Origin: Eleginops maclovinus | Lineage: Eukaryota; Chordata; Actinopteri; Perciformes; Eleginopidae | Length of the DNA: 64,000 bases | Assembly (NCBI RefSeq): GCF_036324505.1 | Contig: NC_086358.1 | Span: 2,438,329-2,502,328, forward strand | Direction: 5' to 3' | In this document: one piece after another, positions 24,928 through 41,058 of the stretch | How positions within the stretch are numbered: position 1 is the first letter of the stretch | Layout of the letters: each line of letters starts with the position of its first letter | Notes under the pieces: generated by a model | Databases searched by the model: none | Seen by the model: the letters and a program-made list of their open reading frames with translations, nothing else | Told to the model about the DNA's origin: nothing | Translations under genes and position numbers: made by a program

Positions 24928-26366
24928 ACAAGGGGCGAGATGACTTGGCAGTGGTAGCAGTGATTTGATATGCAAATTCCTGCATCATGAACCAAGTGTT
25001 GCTGTGCATGAGGGAGGGGAAGCTCACCAGGTGGTGCCCAGTCGCTCCTCTCGCTCAGGGTGGTCCGCTGTAATTAATCCTCATTACATTAATCAGGCTC
25101 ACATACACACACGTGCACCACAAGCCAATTTAATCAGAACGCTGTGTGTTTCGGTACACTTTCCCTGGTGTTGGATGCTACAAAAAATGATTGCTTAATC
25201 CTATTTACAATATGGGGTAGTGGTGCACTTCAGGCCCAACAACAAACACTCATACTCTTTTTCCAGCTGTTGGCTGCATGATTTTGATAAATGAAACAAC
25301 TTAAAAAGTGTATTCCGGCAAATCAGATCTATGATACCAGTTATTAAGTCATACACAGGAATTAGACTTAGACAATGGACCACTCTCACATGGCCTCTGA
25401 AGCACTACCAAAAATAAGAGTCAGTCAATGGTGAAATCTAATTGAATTGTGGTATGTAAGTGTAGGTACCATAGTCCCTGAAAAATAGAAAAAAGGCATG
25501 TAACACCCCCCTGAAAAAGCCACACTTGGTACATCCTGACAGGTGTTTTCACTTGCTGCGTGATTAGAGCACATTCTGATAATCGGACGTTCTGTTTCAT
25601 CTTCTAACGGTGTGGAAAACACATTTGACTTCTTATTGTAAAGAGGTTTTGTCACCTGTGAAGATCTGAAGGCCCTTTTTAAGAAACATTAGGTCAATTA
25701 ATGAGAAAAATACTCATCAAATAACAGGTTTCGCTACGAGGCTGGTGTTACAATATAAAATATGTTTCAGTATTTTTACACTTTTTATGAATATGTTAAG
25801 ACACCGGCATCATGCGCTTTGGGGAAGATTATTTTATCAACATATAAACAATCTTTCTGAACCTTAAGCAGGACTTATACTGCCTAAATTATGCACACAA
25901 TATTTGTATTACAAACCATTGGTGTATTGTGTCTTACATTTAAAGTCATATGCACTTTATTTCTAGGTGACAGGGAAGCAATCTTGTGCCCCTTTGTTTT
26001 TGTTGACCAAAATGATTTCCTATTATCTCATATTTAAATCTAATGTTAGCAGTATATCGTTATAAGTGACTCGGACCAAAAGCATCCAACTATATATCTT
26101 ATGATGGTTGGAGACCCGGGATTAAACAGCTCATGCTCTCAGACAGTGGGCTTTAAAACCAGACAGATATACAAACATATACACGAAAAAAATATCATAA
26201 GAACCCTCCCAACTAAAAATAATTCAACTTGGCTCAGAACTAGAACGATACATCAATAATAATGACATCAAACCCAATGAGTGATGAAGTTCCTCACTAA
26301 CAAATTGTGGTGAATTAGGTCTTCTGTGACATTTCTGCCTCCCGGAGCCACCCGACATGGTAAAGA
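24926..26366. other. Unassigned sequence with a homeobox-motif patch
   Basis: The patch at 25068-25125 has three to four TAAT cores close together (taattaatcc, cattaatcagg, ccaatttaatcag). The rest has no supported feature. Confidence 0.45.
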
Positions 26367-26374
26367 CTGATATT

Positions 26375-26764
26375 CAGGGCTCCAGACTGCGACCAACATT
26401 TGAGAGTGTGCGACTGAGTTTTACATCTGTTCGCACATGTGGGCGTCAATGAATCCGGCATGTTTTGCAGGCCAATGAGTGTGAGAAGGATAGTGAATGT
26501 GTGGAGGGGAAGGGTGCTACAGATAATGGAGCGCGCGTAAGCGTCTTTGGAGGAGTCGAGGAGAAAGATGTCACAACCTGCTACGTGCATCTGAAATATG
26601 AGCAAGCAAACTATTGACTCGTTCTTCCGACCTGTGGCTAGTGTGCCAGTGTAAGCGCCACAGCCAACAGTGTCACAGTCGGAGGATGATTTCTGGTTGT
26701 GCCCCTAAAATGTTCAGTCGGGGGCCACAGTGCTCCTAGTGAAAAAGGTTAATCTGTAGCCCTG
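26375..26764 (+). mobile_element. Non-autonomous hAT-type element with TIRs and target duplication
   Basis: The left end is cagggctccagact. The right end on the minus strand is cagggctacagatt, so the inverted ends match at 12 of 14 bases. The word ctgatatt flanks the left end (26367-26374) and recurs across the right end (26762-26769). This leaves at least a 5-bp atatt duplication outside the element, and 8 bp if the last bases of the right end are counted. About 390 bp long, it cannot encode a transposase, but a short frame at 26598 retains an N-terminus like that of hAT transposases. Confidence 0.7.
26598..26654 (+). pseudogene. Residual transposase N-terminus in the hAT element
   Basis: An 18-codon frame reads MSKQTIDSFFRPVASVPV and then stops. 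The start resembles the N-terminal segment of hAT-family transposases of fish, which often begin with a short basic, Ser-rich stretch ending in FF and Pro. KQTIDSFF also looks like a PCNA-interacting (PIP) box. Everything after it, including the zinc finger and catalytic domains, is absent, so this is what remains after internal deletion. The family link is from memory of such proteins and is moderately sure. Confidence 0.4.
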
Positions 26765-27018
26765 ATATTAAAGAGACATAATGAGGAGTTTTTGAACTGA
26801 TGTCAGATGGATTTACGTCCCGTTTTCACAACACAAGTGTACACACAATCTACTGCTGTCTGAGCGTCAAATTGAGAATGATTTACAGAAAGCTCCGTCA
26901 TGTAAGCGGCTGGATCGTGAGGGATGAGTGCTATACTCTGTGTCAGTGAGGCATATCCTAAGAATACAGTAACAGGCACGGCTCAAGCACGTTTTTACTG
27001 TTTAAAAGTAGGAGATAG

Positions 27019-27050
27019 TGGTGTGTGTGTGTGTGTGTGTGCGTGTGTGT
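27019..27050 (+). repeat. (GT)16 microsatellite, one interruption
   Basis: GT run with a single gc interruption. Confidence 0.95.
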
Positions 27051-27200
27051 TGGCTATCTCTTCATCATGCTGTCATTTTGATTGACAGGTTATTTCGCAG
27101 AATCCATGTTCTTGTACGTTTGTGTGTTTTTCTTCTGTGTGTTTATGGCTGTCATCATTTCCCAGTGTAGTTGCACTAATTAACTCTGTGTGCGTATATG

Positions 27201-27202
<2 letters not shown>

Positions 27203-27238
<36 letters not shown>

Positions 27239-27258
27239 TGTTAGTGTGTGTGTGTGTG
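27203..27258 (+). repeat. Interrupted (GT)n microsatellite
   Basis: GT run broken by gggtgtgtta. Confidence 0.95.
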
Positions 27259-28387
27259 CATATTTCCAGCGGTTCTCCCTGCAAGAATGCATCTGGGCTC
27301 TTCAGAAGGGGATATTAGCGCTGACCGCAGGGCCTCTTTCCCCTCTCCGCTTCCATCTGGTGTCGCATTAAATATTAAACTTTTTAATTTGATTCAATTC
27401 CCCACGACAAACACCCTTGATTGGATCCAGATGTTTACAGCCTGCGGGCCCACCCCGAGGCCTGGTGTGCGCCTAAGGGGTTCGGATACCCTGCAGCACA
27501 GGAGCTGGACCTGAGACCCGGGTTAATGCTGGGACTTAAGGCGGAAGTGAAGCTGTTGCTCCTGTCTGGAGGTGGAGGTGGAGGTGGTCTTTTTGGGAGG
27601 AGAGGAAGCTGCCCTTAGGGAATTTTGATGGGAATTGAGTCGACAAATAACTGGAACTACGACTAAAACTCGAATATATCCGCTTTTTTGAGTAACTACG
27701 GATATAACCTGACTCCATTTAACGCAGCTCTGCACATGGATTACTCTCGTAGTCTCTCGGTAACTCCACAGCTAGATATTGGGAGTAGGAGTGAACACTT
27801 GCAATGCTTTGTGTCTCAGATTGCAAACAGTAGGTTTAGATATTACATGGACTTTGATAAATGCATTGAATGCTTAGAAAAGAACTTTCTTTCCCCATAT
27901 TTGATCCACATGATGGTGTGTTCTTCATGTGTTGAATCATTGCTGCTGTGTAATGATACATTTCCTGTTACGGGACACAGTCTATTTGGTGGTGATCTGT
28001 CGTCCAATCAGCCAGATTTTACCTCCTGATAGCAAAGACATAGTTGTCAAACGTGTTGCTGAATTTCTCTGCGGGTGTGTGTGGGTTTCTTTCCAAAACT
28101 CGACTCGAAATGATGAAATGCATCATGTGTAATCGACCTTTGGAACATACCATAACTCTTTCTTGACCTGACACTACTTCAGTTACTGTTTTGGGTATGA
28201 AATGACTTGTTTAGAGAAGGGGAAACATCCTGGTCACGGCTGAAATTGCAGCCATCATTGACTGTTGGTAGATAGCAGGAAGTAAAAATGTTTGTATTTG
28301 CAGTATTTCTTCCTGACTGACAAGAGGCAACATATTTGTGGTTTGCACGATGGCTTTGTAGCATGAGGGGTCGTTCAATGCAATGGC
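27259..28387. other. Unassigned sequence
   Basis: 27270-27620 is GC-richer, has an AT-rich core (attaaatattaaac) near 27367, and carries a short (GGAGGT)n run at 27568-27590. The 113-codon frame at 27688 has no recognisable domain. Confidence 0.45.
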
Positions 28388-28990
28388 TTCTTCCCAAGAA
28401 GAAGAGGGTCTATTCGTTGCCCCAAAGTCCAAAGACAAGCTAAGAAGGGCTGTCTGTCAGTCCTGTAATGGATGCACAAGTTCATCACCTCTCATACGCA
28501 GTTTAATGGCAGTAAGGATCAAACAATGCGACCAGGTGTGCAGCTGGTATTGGTATCAGCTCTATCCTGGCTTGACTACTTGTGTCCAGTTGTATTTGGC
28601 TTTACATTCCCCCTCTTTTTCCCTTTTGTTCTGAAGTGTTTGGTTTCTTAACTGTTAAATAATCTTCCAAACAAGAAGGAGAAGTTCTTATCGGTGCTCC
28701 AAAAGTCTGAGGAAAAGCAAACCTAGTTCGTTGTCAATGTGTCTATCAACCATGTTTAGGACTGTACCAGTTCATTATCACCTGGAACTGCAGCTGGTAT
28801 TGGAACCAGTAAAGGGCCCATGGGTTTGTGTAAACTCTGGAACATTTTAAGATTTGAAACAGGCAGAAATTCATCATCCTGCCCCTGGCTGTATATCTTG
28901 ACTCGCTTTTTGACTGGCATTGCCTTGTATCAAGTGTCCAAAAGTAGTTGGCTTTTCCATTTCCCCCTTTATTTCTGACTCTAAACTCTA
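28388..28990 (+). repeat. Two diverged tandem copies, about 255-330 bp each
   Basis: Three blocks recur in order: cttcccaagaagaag (28389) and cttccaaacaagaag (28664); gtgcagctggtattggtatcag (28539) and ctgcagctggtattggaaccag (28789); ggctttacattccccct (28599) and ggcttttccatttcccc (28950). Offsets of about 272, 250 and 350 show indels since duplication. Confidence 0.65.
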
Positions 28991-30301
28991 CTGTAACTTT
29001 ACTGTCCTCACATTCTGTCCTCCACTTCCACCCCATACCGCTATTATACCGGTATGAAGATGGAAAGCCAAGTGTCGGCGGGGTCTGGGGATTGAGGTTT
29101 GGATGACAGTCTCTGCTCTCCGTCTGCTCCAGTTGTGAAGAGTGTGGGTGCTTTTACATCGCAAATGAACCATTCAGGTCTCACAGAATGTATCTTAAAA
29201 CAACAACAAGTCAATTTCATTTAAACAAGTGCAAATGGGGTCAGATATTATAGTTTACTGCCAGTGTAAGTCAGTTTGATTTCGTGCCAGATTCTTGATT
29301 CATTTGGGTGCCTCTATCTCTTTTTCTTTGACATGTTTTGTTTAAACATTCTTCAGATTCAATATCAACGTGCTTTGGAAACCGTAATGGTATTATCTCA
29401 ATTAATTGGCAACAACTTGCCTCTAATTATACCAAAAAACATCTCTTAAGACCAAATTACTTGTTAATGAACAGTGTCATTTTCACAGACGTGTTTTAAA
29501 CGTCTCTCCCTTGTACTTTGTCTTCAAATGTGACACCCCACCCTCCCTCTGCTGGAGATAATAGATCTCAGAGGGGATGTGTGCACATGACTTGGGGCTA
29601 AATGTGACTTCCTTTCCCTGCGTGAGGACCTGACAGCAGGCTGTGGTCCAGGGGTCTGTGTCCCCACCCGACACCCCATCTCTGCCTTGATCCAGATGTC
29701 TCGGCAAGGATGAATCATAACTACTTCAGCTTGTTACCATTTTATCCTCTGTTTGTGTATTTCCCAACATTATATCCTTTCACAGTTTAGACAGTAAAGA
29801 AACACAGATACCGGGGACTAAAGAGCGTGTAAAACTGGGGTTTAGTTGACTAAATAGATCATTTTTGAGATTATTTTTGTTTTTCTCCTCACTTTTATTG
29901 CTAATTGGCTAAACCCCGTTTCCAAACAGCAATTGTCCAATAATAGCTTAGCACGAAAAGCTTAGGATTCCTCCATGTTGCTGTAGTGAGACCACTACTG
30001 AGTCTTTGCCATGCTCAGACCAAAAGCAGAAGAGGAAATGTGTAAGGGATGGATTAAATGGTGTTTATGAACTCTGAACATACTCATTATGTTGTCCAGC
30101 TGACTAGCTTTCTCCCTCAAATAGCTAAATGTAACCCTTTAGTTCAAAAGGGGAAAGGGCAACTACAACCGTGATGTTAAAAGTGGGAATATACCATTTG
30201 GAAATACAGACGTGCCCTTTAAGGTCATTTTGTGGTTATTTTCCATGTCTTTTTAAAAGATCTCTTGTCACTTTTTGTCCATTTTCTGCCTAAACATTCT
30301 T
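28991..30301. other. No gene seen
   Basis: A short inverted word (ataccg...ccggtat) lies near 29035-29054. No exon, RNA gene or repeat family is supported. Confidence 0.5.
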
Positions 30302-30380
30302 CAAGGTTCAAGGGTTTTATGGTCAGATGCACAGAAGTGTAGTTATGGCAATGAAAATCTTAGGTCCCGAGCTCCTCCAT
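30302..30380 (+). mobile_element. Dispersed teleost repeat fragment
   Basis: ttcaagggttttatggtcag, atgcacagaagtgtagtta and ggcaatgaaaatcttaggtc resemble the ttttattgtcat...caatgaaaatctt tail common in fish retroposons. Similar tails end the SINE-like copies at 4384 and 9766. Only this end is present. Confidence 0.4.
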
Positions 30381-30512
30381 TAATGCAGCATATCATAAAA
30401 GGACATAAGATTGTGATTAGTGATTAGACCCCATCATGCTGTGATGGATTTAGGGGGAGGAGAACAGATTAGAAAAGGTCAAACTAGACAGTAATCTGGG
30501 TTTGGTCCTGGG

Positions 30513-30632
30513 CCCTGGATCTGATGAACTGGGAGTGAAAGGGCGGGAGGAAGGCTGCGTCGATTCTCCTGGAGAAGAGAGCCGATTTAAACGTTTGCCA
30601 GATGCGCTGTGATTGGCTTGTTGGAGACGAGA
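30513..30632 (+). repeat. Dispersed repeat copy B (pairs with 121-248)
   Basis: It shares ccctggat, gctgcgtc, tttaaa, the gatgcgctgtgattggct block and gacgagac in the same order as 121-248. The middle is more diverged. Confidence 0.6.
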
Positions 30633-31590
30633 CAAGTCTGATTGGTGTATCTGGGGTGAGAGAGGATTTGTGAATGAGACGGTCTTCCTGAAGAGCTTAA
30701 TTTGTTATAGAAACCTTCTGGTCACGTTATTGTGGTTTTGCCACCTTTATAGGCGTTGTGAGTCATCAATTTGAAGCTGTTTTGGTGTCTTTGTAGTTTG
30801 TAGAATTAGCTTTCAAGTGACTGTTTGTGTTTGTGGTCATTTTGAGTCTCGTTACTTCTCTCTTTGAGTGATCTTTTGTAGGTGAAGGCCAAGGGGGGTT
30901 CAGTAATCCACTTCGAGGCTGCTGGTCAATCCTTTCTGTCTTTGGTTATCTGTAGATTAAGTTTGACATTCTGTAGGTTCTACTTGAAAACCGTATGAAA
31001 AACACAGACTAATGCGCTCTGAAAGATTTGAAAACGAGCGCAAAAATGTGCCTGAACACTGAAGACAGTTCAGAAAAAGAGAAGAGACACGGGATGGAGA
31101 GAAAGTAGAAGTAGAGATTATTTGTATTCACCGTTTCCTGTCCCACCGGTTCACAACGGATCAGATTTCCACAGAAGAGAGACACTGGGTGTGGGAGAGT
31201 CCTGCAGGATCTTGAAGTTGCCTCTCTGTGGCTCTAATGTAATCCAATCTAACATAATCTATGAATTCACAGCTTCCAGTGTGTACCTTCTTTACACGGT
31301 CCAGCTTGCACGAGTATCCCTCCCTCCTAGAGCTGCGTATCAAAACACCAAGTGTGTTTTATTGAATAAGTCTCGAGCGTTTACTGAGCATCTTTCTTTC
31401 ATAACTGCTGCAGACGGTTTGAATGTGATAAAGCTGATCGGATTAGTATATTGTTACATAAAACCGTTGCAGTATCTCCTCAAACCCGACCATTGCTTGT
31501 AACTTCTGGCAGCTTAAAGAGGAGTCCAAGTCTCTCAAACAAATCCACACTTGGACGACGAGTGGAGGTGGGGTACGAGAGGGGCTTTTA
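30633..31590. other. No gene seen
   Basis: The 126-codon frame at 31122-31502 is free of simple repeats but has no recognisable domain and is of chance length for this much sequence. Confidence 0.5.
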
Positions 31591-31720
31591 GATTTGATGA
31601 GATGAGATTAGATGGAACTTTAATGATCTCCTTTGAGGAATATGGTTATTGTGGCAGCGTGGAGTAATGGGATACATCAAAGAGACACAGGGTATAAATA
31701 CGAACGGAGTAAATGGGGGA
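31591..31720 (+). mobile_element. Retroposon-tail-like dispersed repeat fragment
   Basis: gatgagatgagattagatgg then aactttaatgatctcctttg and aggaatatgg, tgtggcagc form the tttattgatct.ctttgaggaa-type tail widely dispersed in fish genomes. A related word occurs at 53230. The family name is not certain. Confidence 0.45.
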
Positions 31721-31989
31721 TTATATAAACACATACGCAACCGACAGTAATCTTCAATGACTACATCTGCGCAATTTCATTAACGCCGAATCTTAAATGT
31801 TGAGCATTGAATTAGGGGGCCACATGTGCTCCATGCATGTTAGAGAGTTTAACATTTCCCTCTGAAGGAAGTAGAGACTGTGCAGCATGTATTTCTGCAT
31901 AATGGAGTCAAAATGACAGAGAAAACACGCCACTGGGTGTGTTTGTGCACAGCATGAACACGCTGATGCATGAGTCTGTCTCTCCATAG

Positions 31990-34576
<2,587 letters not shown>

Positions 34577-35607
34577 CAGAGGAGGAAGAAGTACTCAGAT
34601 CTGGTACTTGAGTAAAGTAGAAGTACTCAGATCTTGTACTTGAGTAAAGTAGAAGTACTCAGATCTTGTACTTGAGTAAAGTAGAAGTACTCAGATCTAG
34701 TACTTGAGTAAAGTAGAAGTACTCAGATCTTGTACTTGAGTAAAGTAGAAGTACTCAGGTCTTGTACTTGAGTAAAGTAGAAGTACTCAGGTCTTGTACT
34801 TGAGAAAAAGTAGAAGTACTCAGATCTTGTACTTGAGTAAAGTAGAAGTACTCAGGTCTTGTACTTGAGTAAAGTAGAAGTACTCAGATCTTGTACTTGA
34901 GTAAAGTAGAAGTACTCAGATCTTGTACTTGAGTAAAGTAGAAGTACTCAGATCTTGTACTTGAGTAAAGTAGAAGTACTCAGGTCTTGTACTTGAGTAA
35001 AGTAGAAGTACTCAGATCTTGTACTTGAGTAAAGTAGAAGTACTCAGGTCTTGTACTTGAGTAAAGTAGAAGTACGCAGGTCTTGTACTTGAGTAAAGTA
35101 GAAGTACTCAGGTCTTGTACTTGAGTAAAGTAGAAGTACTCAGGTCTTGTACTTGAGTAAAGTAGAAGTACCAGAGTGTAGGAATACTCTGTCACAGTAA
35201 AAGTATTCTAAATGTTCCTCCAGTGAAAGTAGAAAGTACTCTCCTCTAAATGTACTTAAAGTAGCGACAGTAAAAGTAGTCATTGTCTGATTGGTCCATT
35301 TCAGAATAATATCTCTGATATGTTTTAGAATGATTGATCATTAAAGTGTTCTCAGAGCTGGTAAAGGTGCAGCTAGTTTGAATGGCTTTGTATACTGCAG
35401 GGTAGCTGCTGGATTTACTGCAGGTGAACTACAGTCTGATTTAAGGGAGATTATATTTACCATCATTCATCCTAATCTGCCTAGCAACTAAAGGTAATAC
35501 ATAAATGTAGTGAAGTAGAAGTACACAGTAGCATACAATGGACATACTCAAATAAAGTACAAGTATCTTAAAATTATACTTAAGAGTAAATGTACCTTAC
35601 ACCGCTG
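34577..35607 (+). mobile_element. hAT-like MITE expanded by an internal minisatellite
   Basis: The left end is cagaggaggaagaagtactc. The right end on the minus strand is cagcggtgtaaggtacattt. Both fit the CAG.GGTG end of this family. After the minisatellite come the usual interior words: agtaaaagtattcta, cattaaagtgttctcagagc, atgtagtgaagtagaagtac, caaataaagtacaagta. Flanking octamers tatacaag and cctgtaag do not form a clear target duplication. Without the array the element would be about 450 bp, a normal MITE length. Confidence 0.7.
34591..35167 (+). repeat. 32-bp minisatellite, 18 units
   Basis: The unit runs gtactcagatcttgtacttg then agtaaagtagaa. Eighteen units fill 577 bases, one of them with a single extra base (gagaaaaag near 34805). 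Units differ mainly at cagatc/caggtc. The unit equals the left subterminal sequence of the MITE in which it sits. Confidence 0.97.
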
Positions 35608-37534
35608 CCTGTAAGTCAAGTCTTTTTGGAGTTTCTCACGAGTAAATGAACAAACATTGTCCCAAAACTGGCATGGCTGGGGATTGATTCCCACCCTAAC
35701 CCTAAATGGCATGTTATACCACATGGGTCGAGTCCAATAGGAATAAGGGTCCAACATGTATGTAGCTGTTTACTGAGGAGTCCAAAAGGATTGTTTGTCT
35801 GAAACGCGTGTAACGTTTCCGAAACAGAAAATAAACCCAGTCAAATCGACCTTTTTTTCAGTGTCGCTAATTTACATAAAACTGATGCATAGCTGCAATT
35901 CCTTTTGTTTTATATGTGCAATTGGGAACATAAATCCTCGATCATAAGACAGCTGTTTCCATTATAAATAACAAAAATTGAGTAGAATTGGAAATAGCTA
36001 AGGTATCGTATAACCTAACCATCCGCAAGACATCAAACTGAATCAAAACAACTGCAAATGGAGTTTACAGAATTACTACTCAGTTTTAATTGTGCATGTG
36101 TGCCAGTTGGCAAACGACTCGAACAGTCACTTGATTTTTGACAGTGATCGCAGCGGACAACAAAAGAAGGGAACAAAGTAAGGCACTAGGAAGTTGTGTG
36201 GTTTTGGAGCAGCAGCTTACTGGCTCCTTGTTTCCTGGTTTACAGTAGAAGCTAAGTGTATAATGGGGAGCCCTGTAAACCTTTTGGTGCTGCGGTCAGA
36301 GAGAGAGCTGCATTTCACTTAACGTAATTAGGACCAATACCACTTTGGAACCACATGGTTTGGACTTTTTTCACACGGCTGGACCGAGAGCGACCTCTGT
36401 TGAGCGAGGTCGTGTTCCCTAACCTCTGAATCTAATACAATCTTAACTCAAGGCAACGCTTTTGTTTGTGAAAAGGCTCTGCAGGCGGGGCCAGGAAAAC
36501 CATGCTTTCTGAATTATAATCTGAGAAATGTTGACTCAGTTGGCAATTTTAGCAGATTTCAGTGTCAAGTTTTTGAAAGAACACATTTTCCTAATAGGTC
36601 AACACAATCTGGAATTTCTAACGCAGCCTTTTGACAGAACAAGGATTGTGTAAGTCTTTTTGGAATGTTTCATTTTTAGGTATATATATATCATAGTAAT
36701 GAATCACGAAACACAAAGAAGGTTCCGTGCCTTATGCAGAAGTCAAGGTTAGTCAGATCACATGCATATGGTGGCGTCCCTGATTTCTTAGACGATATGT
36801 GATCTTTTGAAGAGGAGTGCGACTGTTCATTTCCAAAGAGCATTTATTAATGATGAGAGGAGATTCAGATTTCCATGTTGCTGTTCTACATTTCCTGGCC
36901 ATACATAAAGCTATTTTCACAAATGTACTTTGGGATTTAGTTGAAGATCTATTGAGCCTTATGAAATCGCCCAGTAAGCAACGTTCAGGATCCAAAGAGA
37001 AGGGAGCTAGTGATGGTTCTGGTAAAGTATTAGCTGAAATGTGTCGGACTGTGGGATCGATTTGAATGTTACGGTTTTCCCTTTAAATGTTATTCTAAAA
37101 AGGGCGTTTACAAAGTGGCAGGCCAGCTTTCTTTCACGTTGAATTCTGATGGTGGTTTGTTTGGAGACACTGGGCATAGCAGCGGTCAATTTACAGAACT
37201 TTGAACCAAAACTCTTCAGATATCAACAATTACAATACATTAAATTACGTTTCATTTTTTCCCTAAAGCTTTTATCATAAGCCACTAAAAATGGCAAAGG
37301 GCAAAAAAACACGAAGAAGCAAACTTGAAATGGCAAGAAATCTGAAAGTGCATTCTGTTCAAATAAGCCGAAACACTTTGATGGTTGTACTGACACACCA
37401 ACGCATGCACAGTTAAAGGAACAGCAGAAGCACTCATATAAAGTGTGCTTCTACTCGGAGCTAGATGGTGTAAAGGTGTGTGAGTGTTTTGTTTTTCAGG
37501 ATTGTACATCATTTCATTCAATAGAAAAAAAGCT
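35608..37534. other. No gene seen
   Basis: Two telomere-like ccctaa words occur at 35693-35704, too few to call a telomeric site. Otherwise unassigned. Confidence 0.5.
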
Positions 37535-37642
37535 AACTAGCATCCTAGCTAGCATCCTAGCTCGGAAGCTAGCTAGCATCCTAGCTAGCTTCCGAGCTAG
37601 CTAGCATCCTAGCTAGCTCGGAAGCTAGCTAGGATGCTAGTT
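37535..37642. repeat. Near-perfect 108-bp palindrome of CTAGC/CATCC words
   Basis: The outer arms, aactagcatcctagctagc at 37535-37553 and its exact reverse complement at 37624-37642, are 19 bases each. Inside lies ctcggaagctagcta around a short gcatcc, matched by tagctagcttccgag. The block is built from gctagc and catcctag words in both orientations, so several alternative hairpins are possible. Confidence 0.95.
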
Positions 37643-39446
<1,804 letters not shown>

Positions 39447-39558
39447 ACACAGACTCCCTCGGGTTTGGCTGAAGAGAGGGGGCGGTGGTTGTGGTCTTAC
39501 TTCAGACACTGCTGGGGGTGATGGAGATGCCAGCCACTTGAGCCATCAGCCAATAAAG

Positions 39559-39560
<2 letters not shown>

Positions 39561-39595
<35 letters not shown>
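39561..39595 (+). repeat. (GT)17 microsatellite
   Basis: Uninterrupted GT dinucleotides, 120 bases from the complementary AC tract. Confidence 0.97.
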
Positions 39596-39596
<1 letters not shown>

Positions 39597-41058
39597 TTAT
39601 ACACTCATTAGCTTGTGTAAACGATCCTTTATTATTTTGTTACTGCTGCATATTAGGCTACATCTTTAACCACTAACTACTGTTGCAATAAACAAATGAA
39701 ACCCTGGACAACAAGTCTATTAGCACTAGCATTTGGCTGCCGATTAAAAAAAGCTGCTATCTGGGTTGCAAGACTTCTGAGGACAAACATCTGCAGTTAC
39801 TCAACTCAGGACGAACCTAACGATCACTTTTAATGAGTATGGCTCTGATTATTCTGAAACCTTTTTTATCGCCCGGTTTAAATGACAATTATTAAGCTAA
39901 TTGGATCTGGAGAAAACACTTTTCCTTGGATGTCTCGAACAAACGATGTCGTTGTATCTTTTCAAATCCATTGCAAAATGACAAATAATCGAGATACTTA
40001 TTTATTAAAGAGCCGTTGTCTTTCCCAACCGTAGTCTTTAGCTTCTGCCTTACATCGGTAGCTCACTAGATATGATTTTTGAAGCTGTGATTGGACGTGT
40101 CTTACCAAATGCCATGGTTGTTGTAGTTGATTGTGCATATTCCCTAAATAAAAATGGTTGCATTATTCATGTTGTTCAAATGGACTCTAGAGATCCATAA
40201 AGGCTGCAGGTCAGGTCAGCGATGCTCTAATTTGAACCTTAAAATGATGCCCACATCCCCATGACCTCCACTGCATTCAGGAAAACAAAAGTCCGGTTGA
40301 GGTCATCGTTAAAACCCCCGCAGAGTAGAAATGAAAGGAATAATACAAACATCAGAAAGTAATAAATATTGGTTTGTAAATAAAGTTCCAGGGGCATTTA
40401 TTTATCTTGTTACCCTTCATATAAACAGGGAATCCCATATTCAGTCACCAAGCAAAACAAAGGATAAGGTTCGCCATCAAACATTTTCAGGGACTGTGTT
40501 GTCATGCCGTGTGGCTCCTTGTGCTTCTAATACCCACTTAAATCTTCCTCGTCTTTGATATTTTGTAGTATGATGTACAGTATGTGGTTCTTGTTTTTGC
40601 TAAGCACTTTCTAAAGTCTGGTTTACATTAGGAAAGCATCATGTCATGTTGATCACTTTATTATATCCAGCTGATTTCCAGCAGCTCCACGGTACAGTAA
40701 ACAGATACAGTGGACTCTGAAGACCTGCTCTGACCTGCTTTACTTCATCCGTTCCCTCTGGTTTTACTAAACGGCTGCAGGGTTAAAACACACTTGTTGG
40801 GGGTTGCTGACAACCTTCTTTTCATGCTATTTCATATGGTTTTTAAACACCTCCAGTTATAATATAGAACCCCACAAATAGTAGGTGAATGGTGCAACGT
40901 TATGGTAGGCAAACTAATCCATTGGGATTAATCTTGATTAGATTTGCTAATATTTCCTGCGGATAGAAAAACACATTTTTGGCAAAAAGCCAAAACTAAA
41001 AGAAGGACACATGCATGAAAACTTTGCTGGAGTTTCTTCATTATAAGATAATGAATTG
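39596..41058. other. No gene seen
   Basis: Unassigned sequence. No supported feature. Confidence 0.5.

Noticed and set aside
31122..31502. 126-codon plus-strand frame
   Set aside because: Same reasons; no splice or codon evidence.
35608..35615. Target-site duplication for the MITE at 34577
   Set aside because: The flanking octamers tatacaag and cctgtaag agree at only about half of positions.
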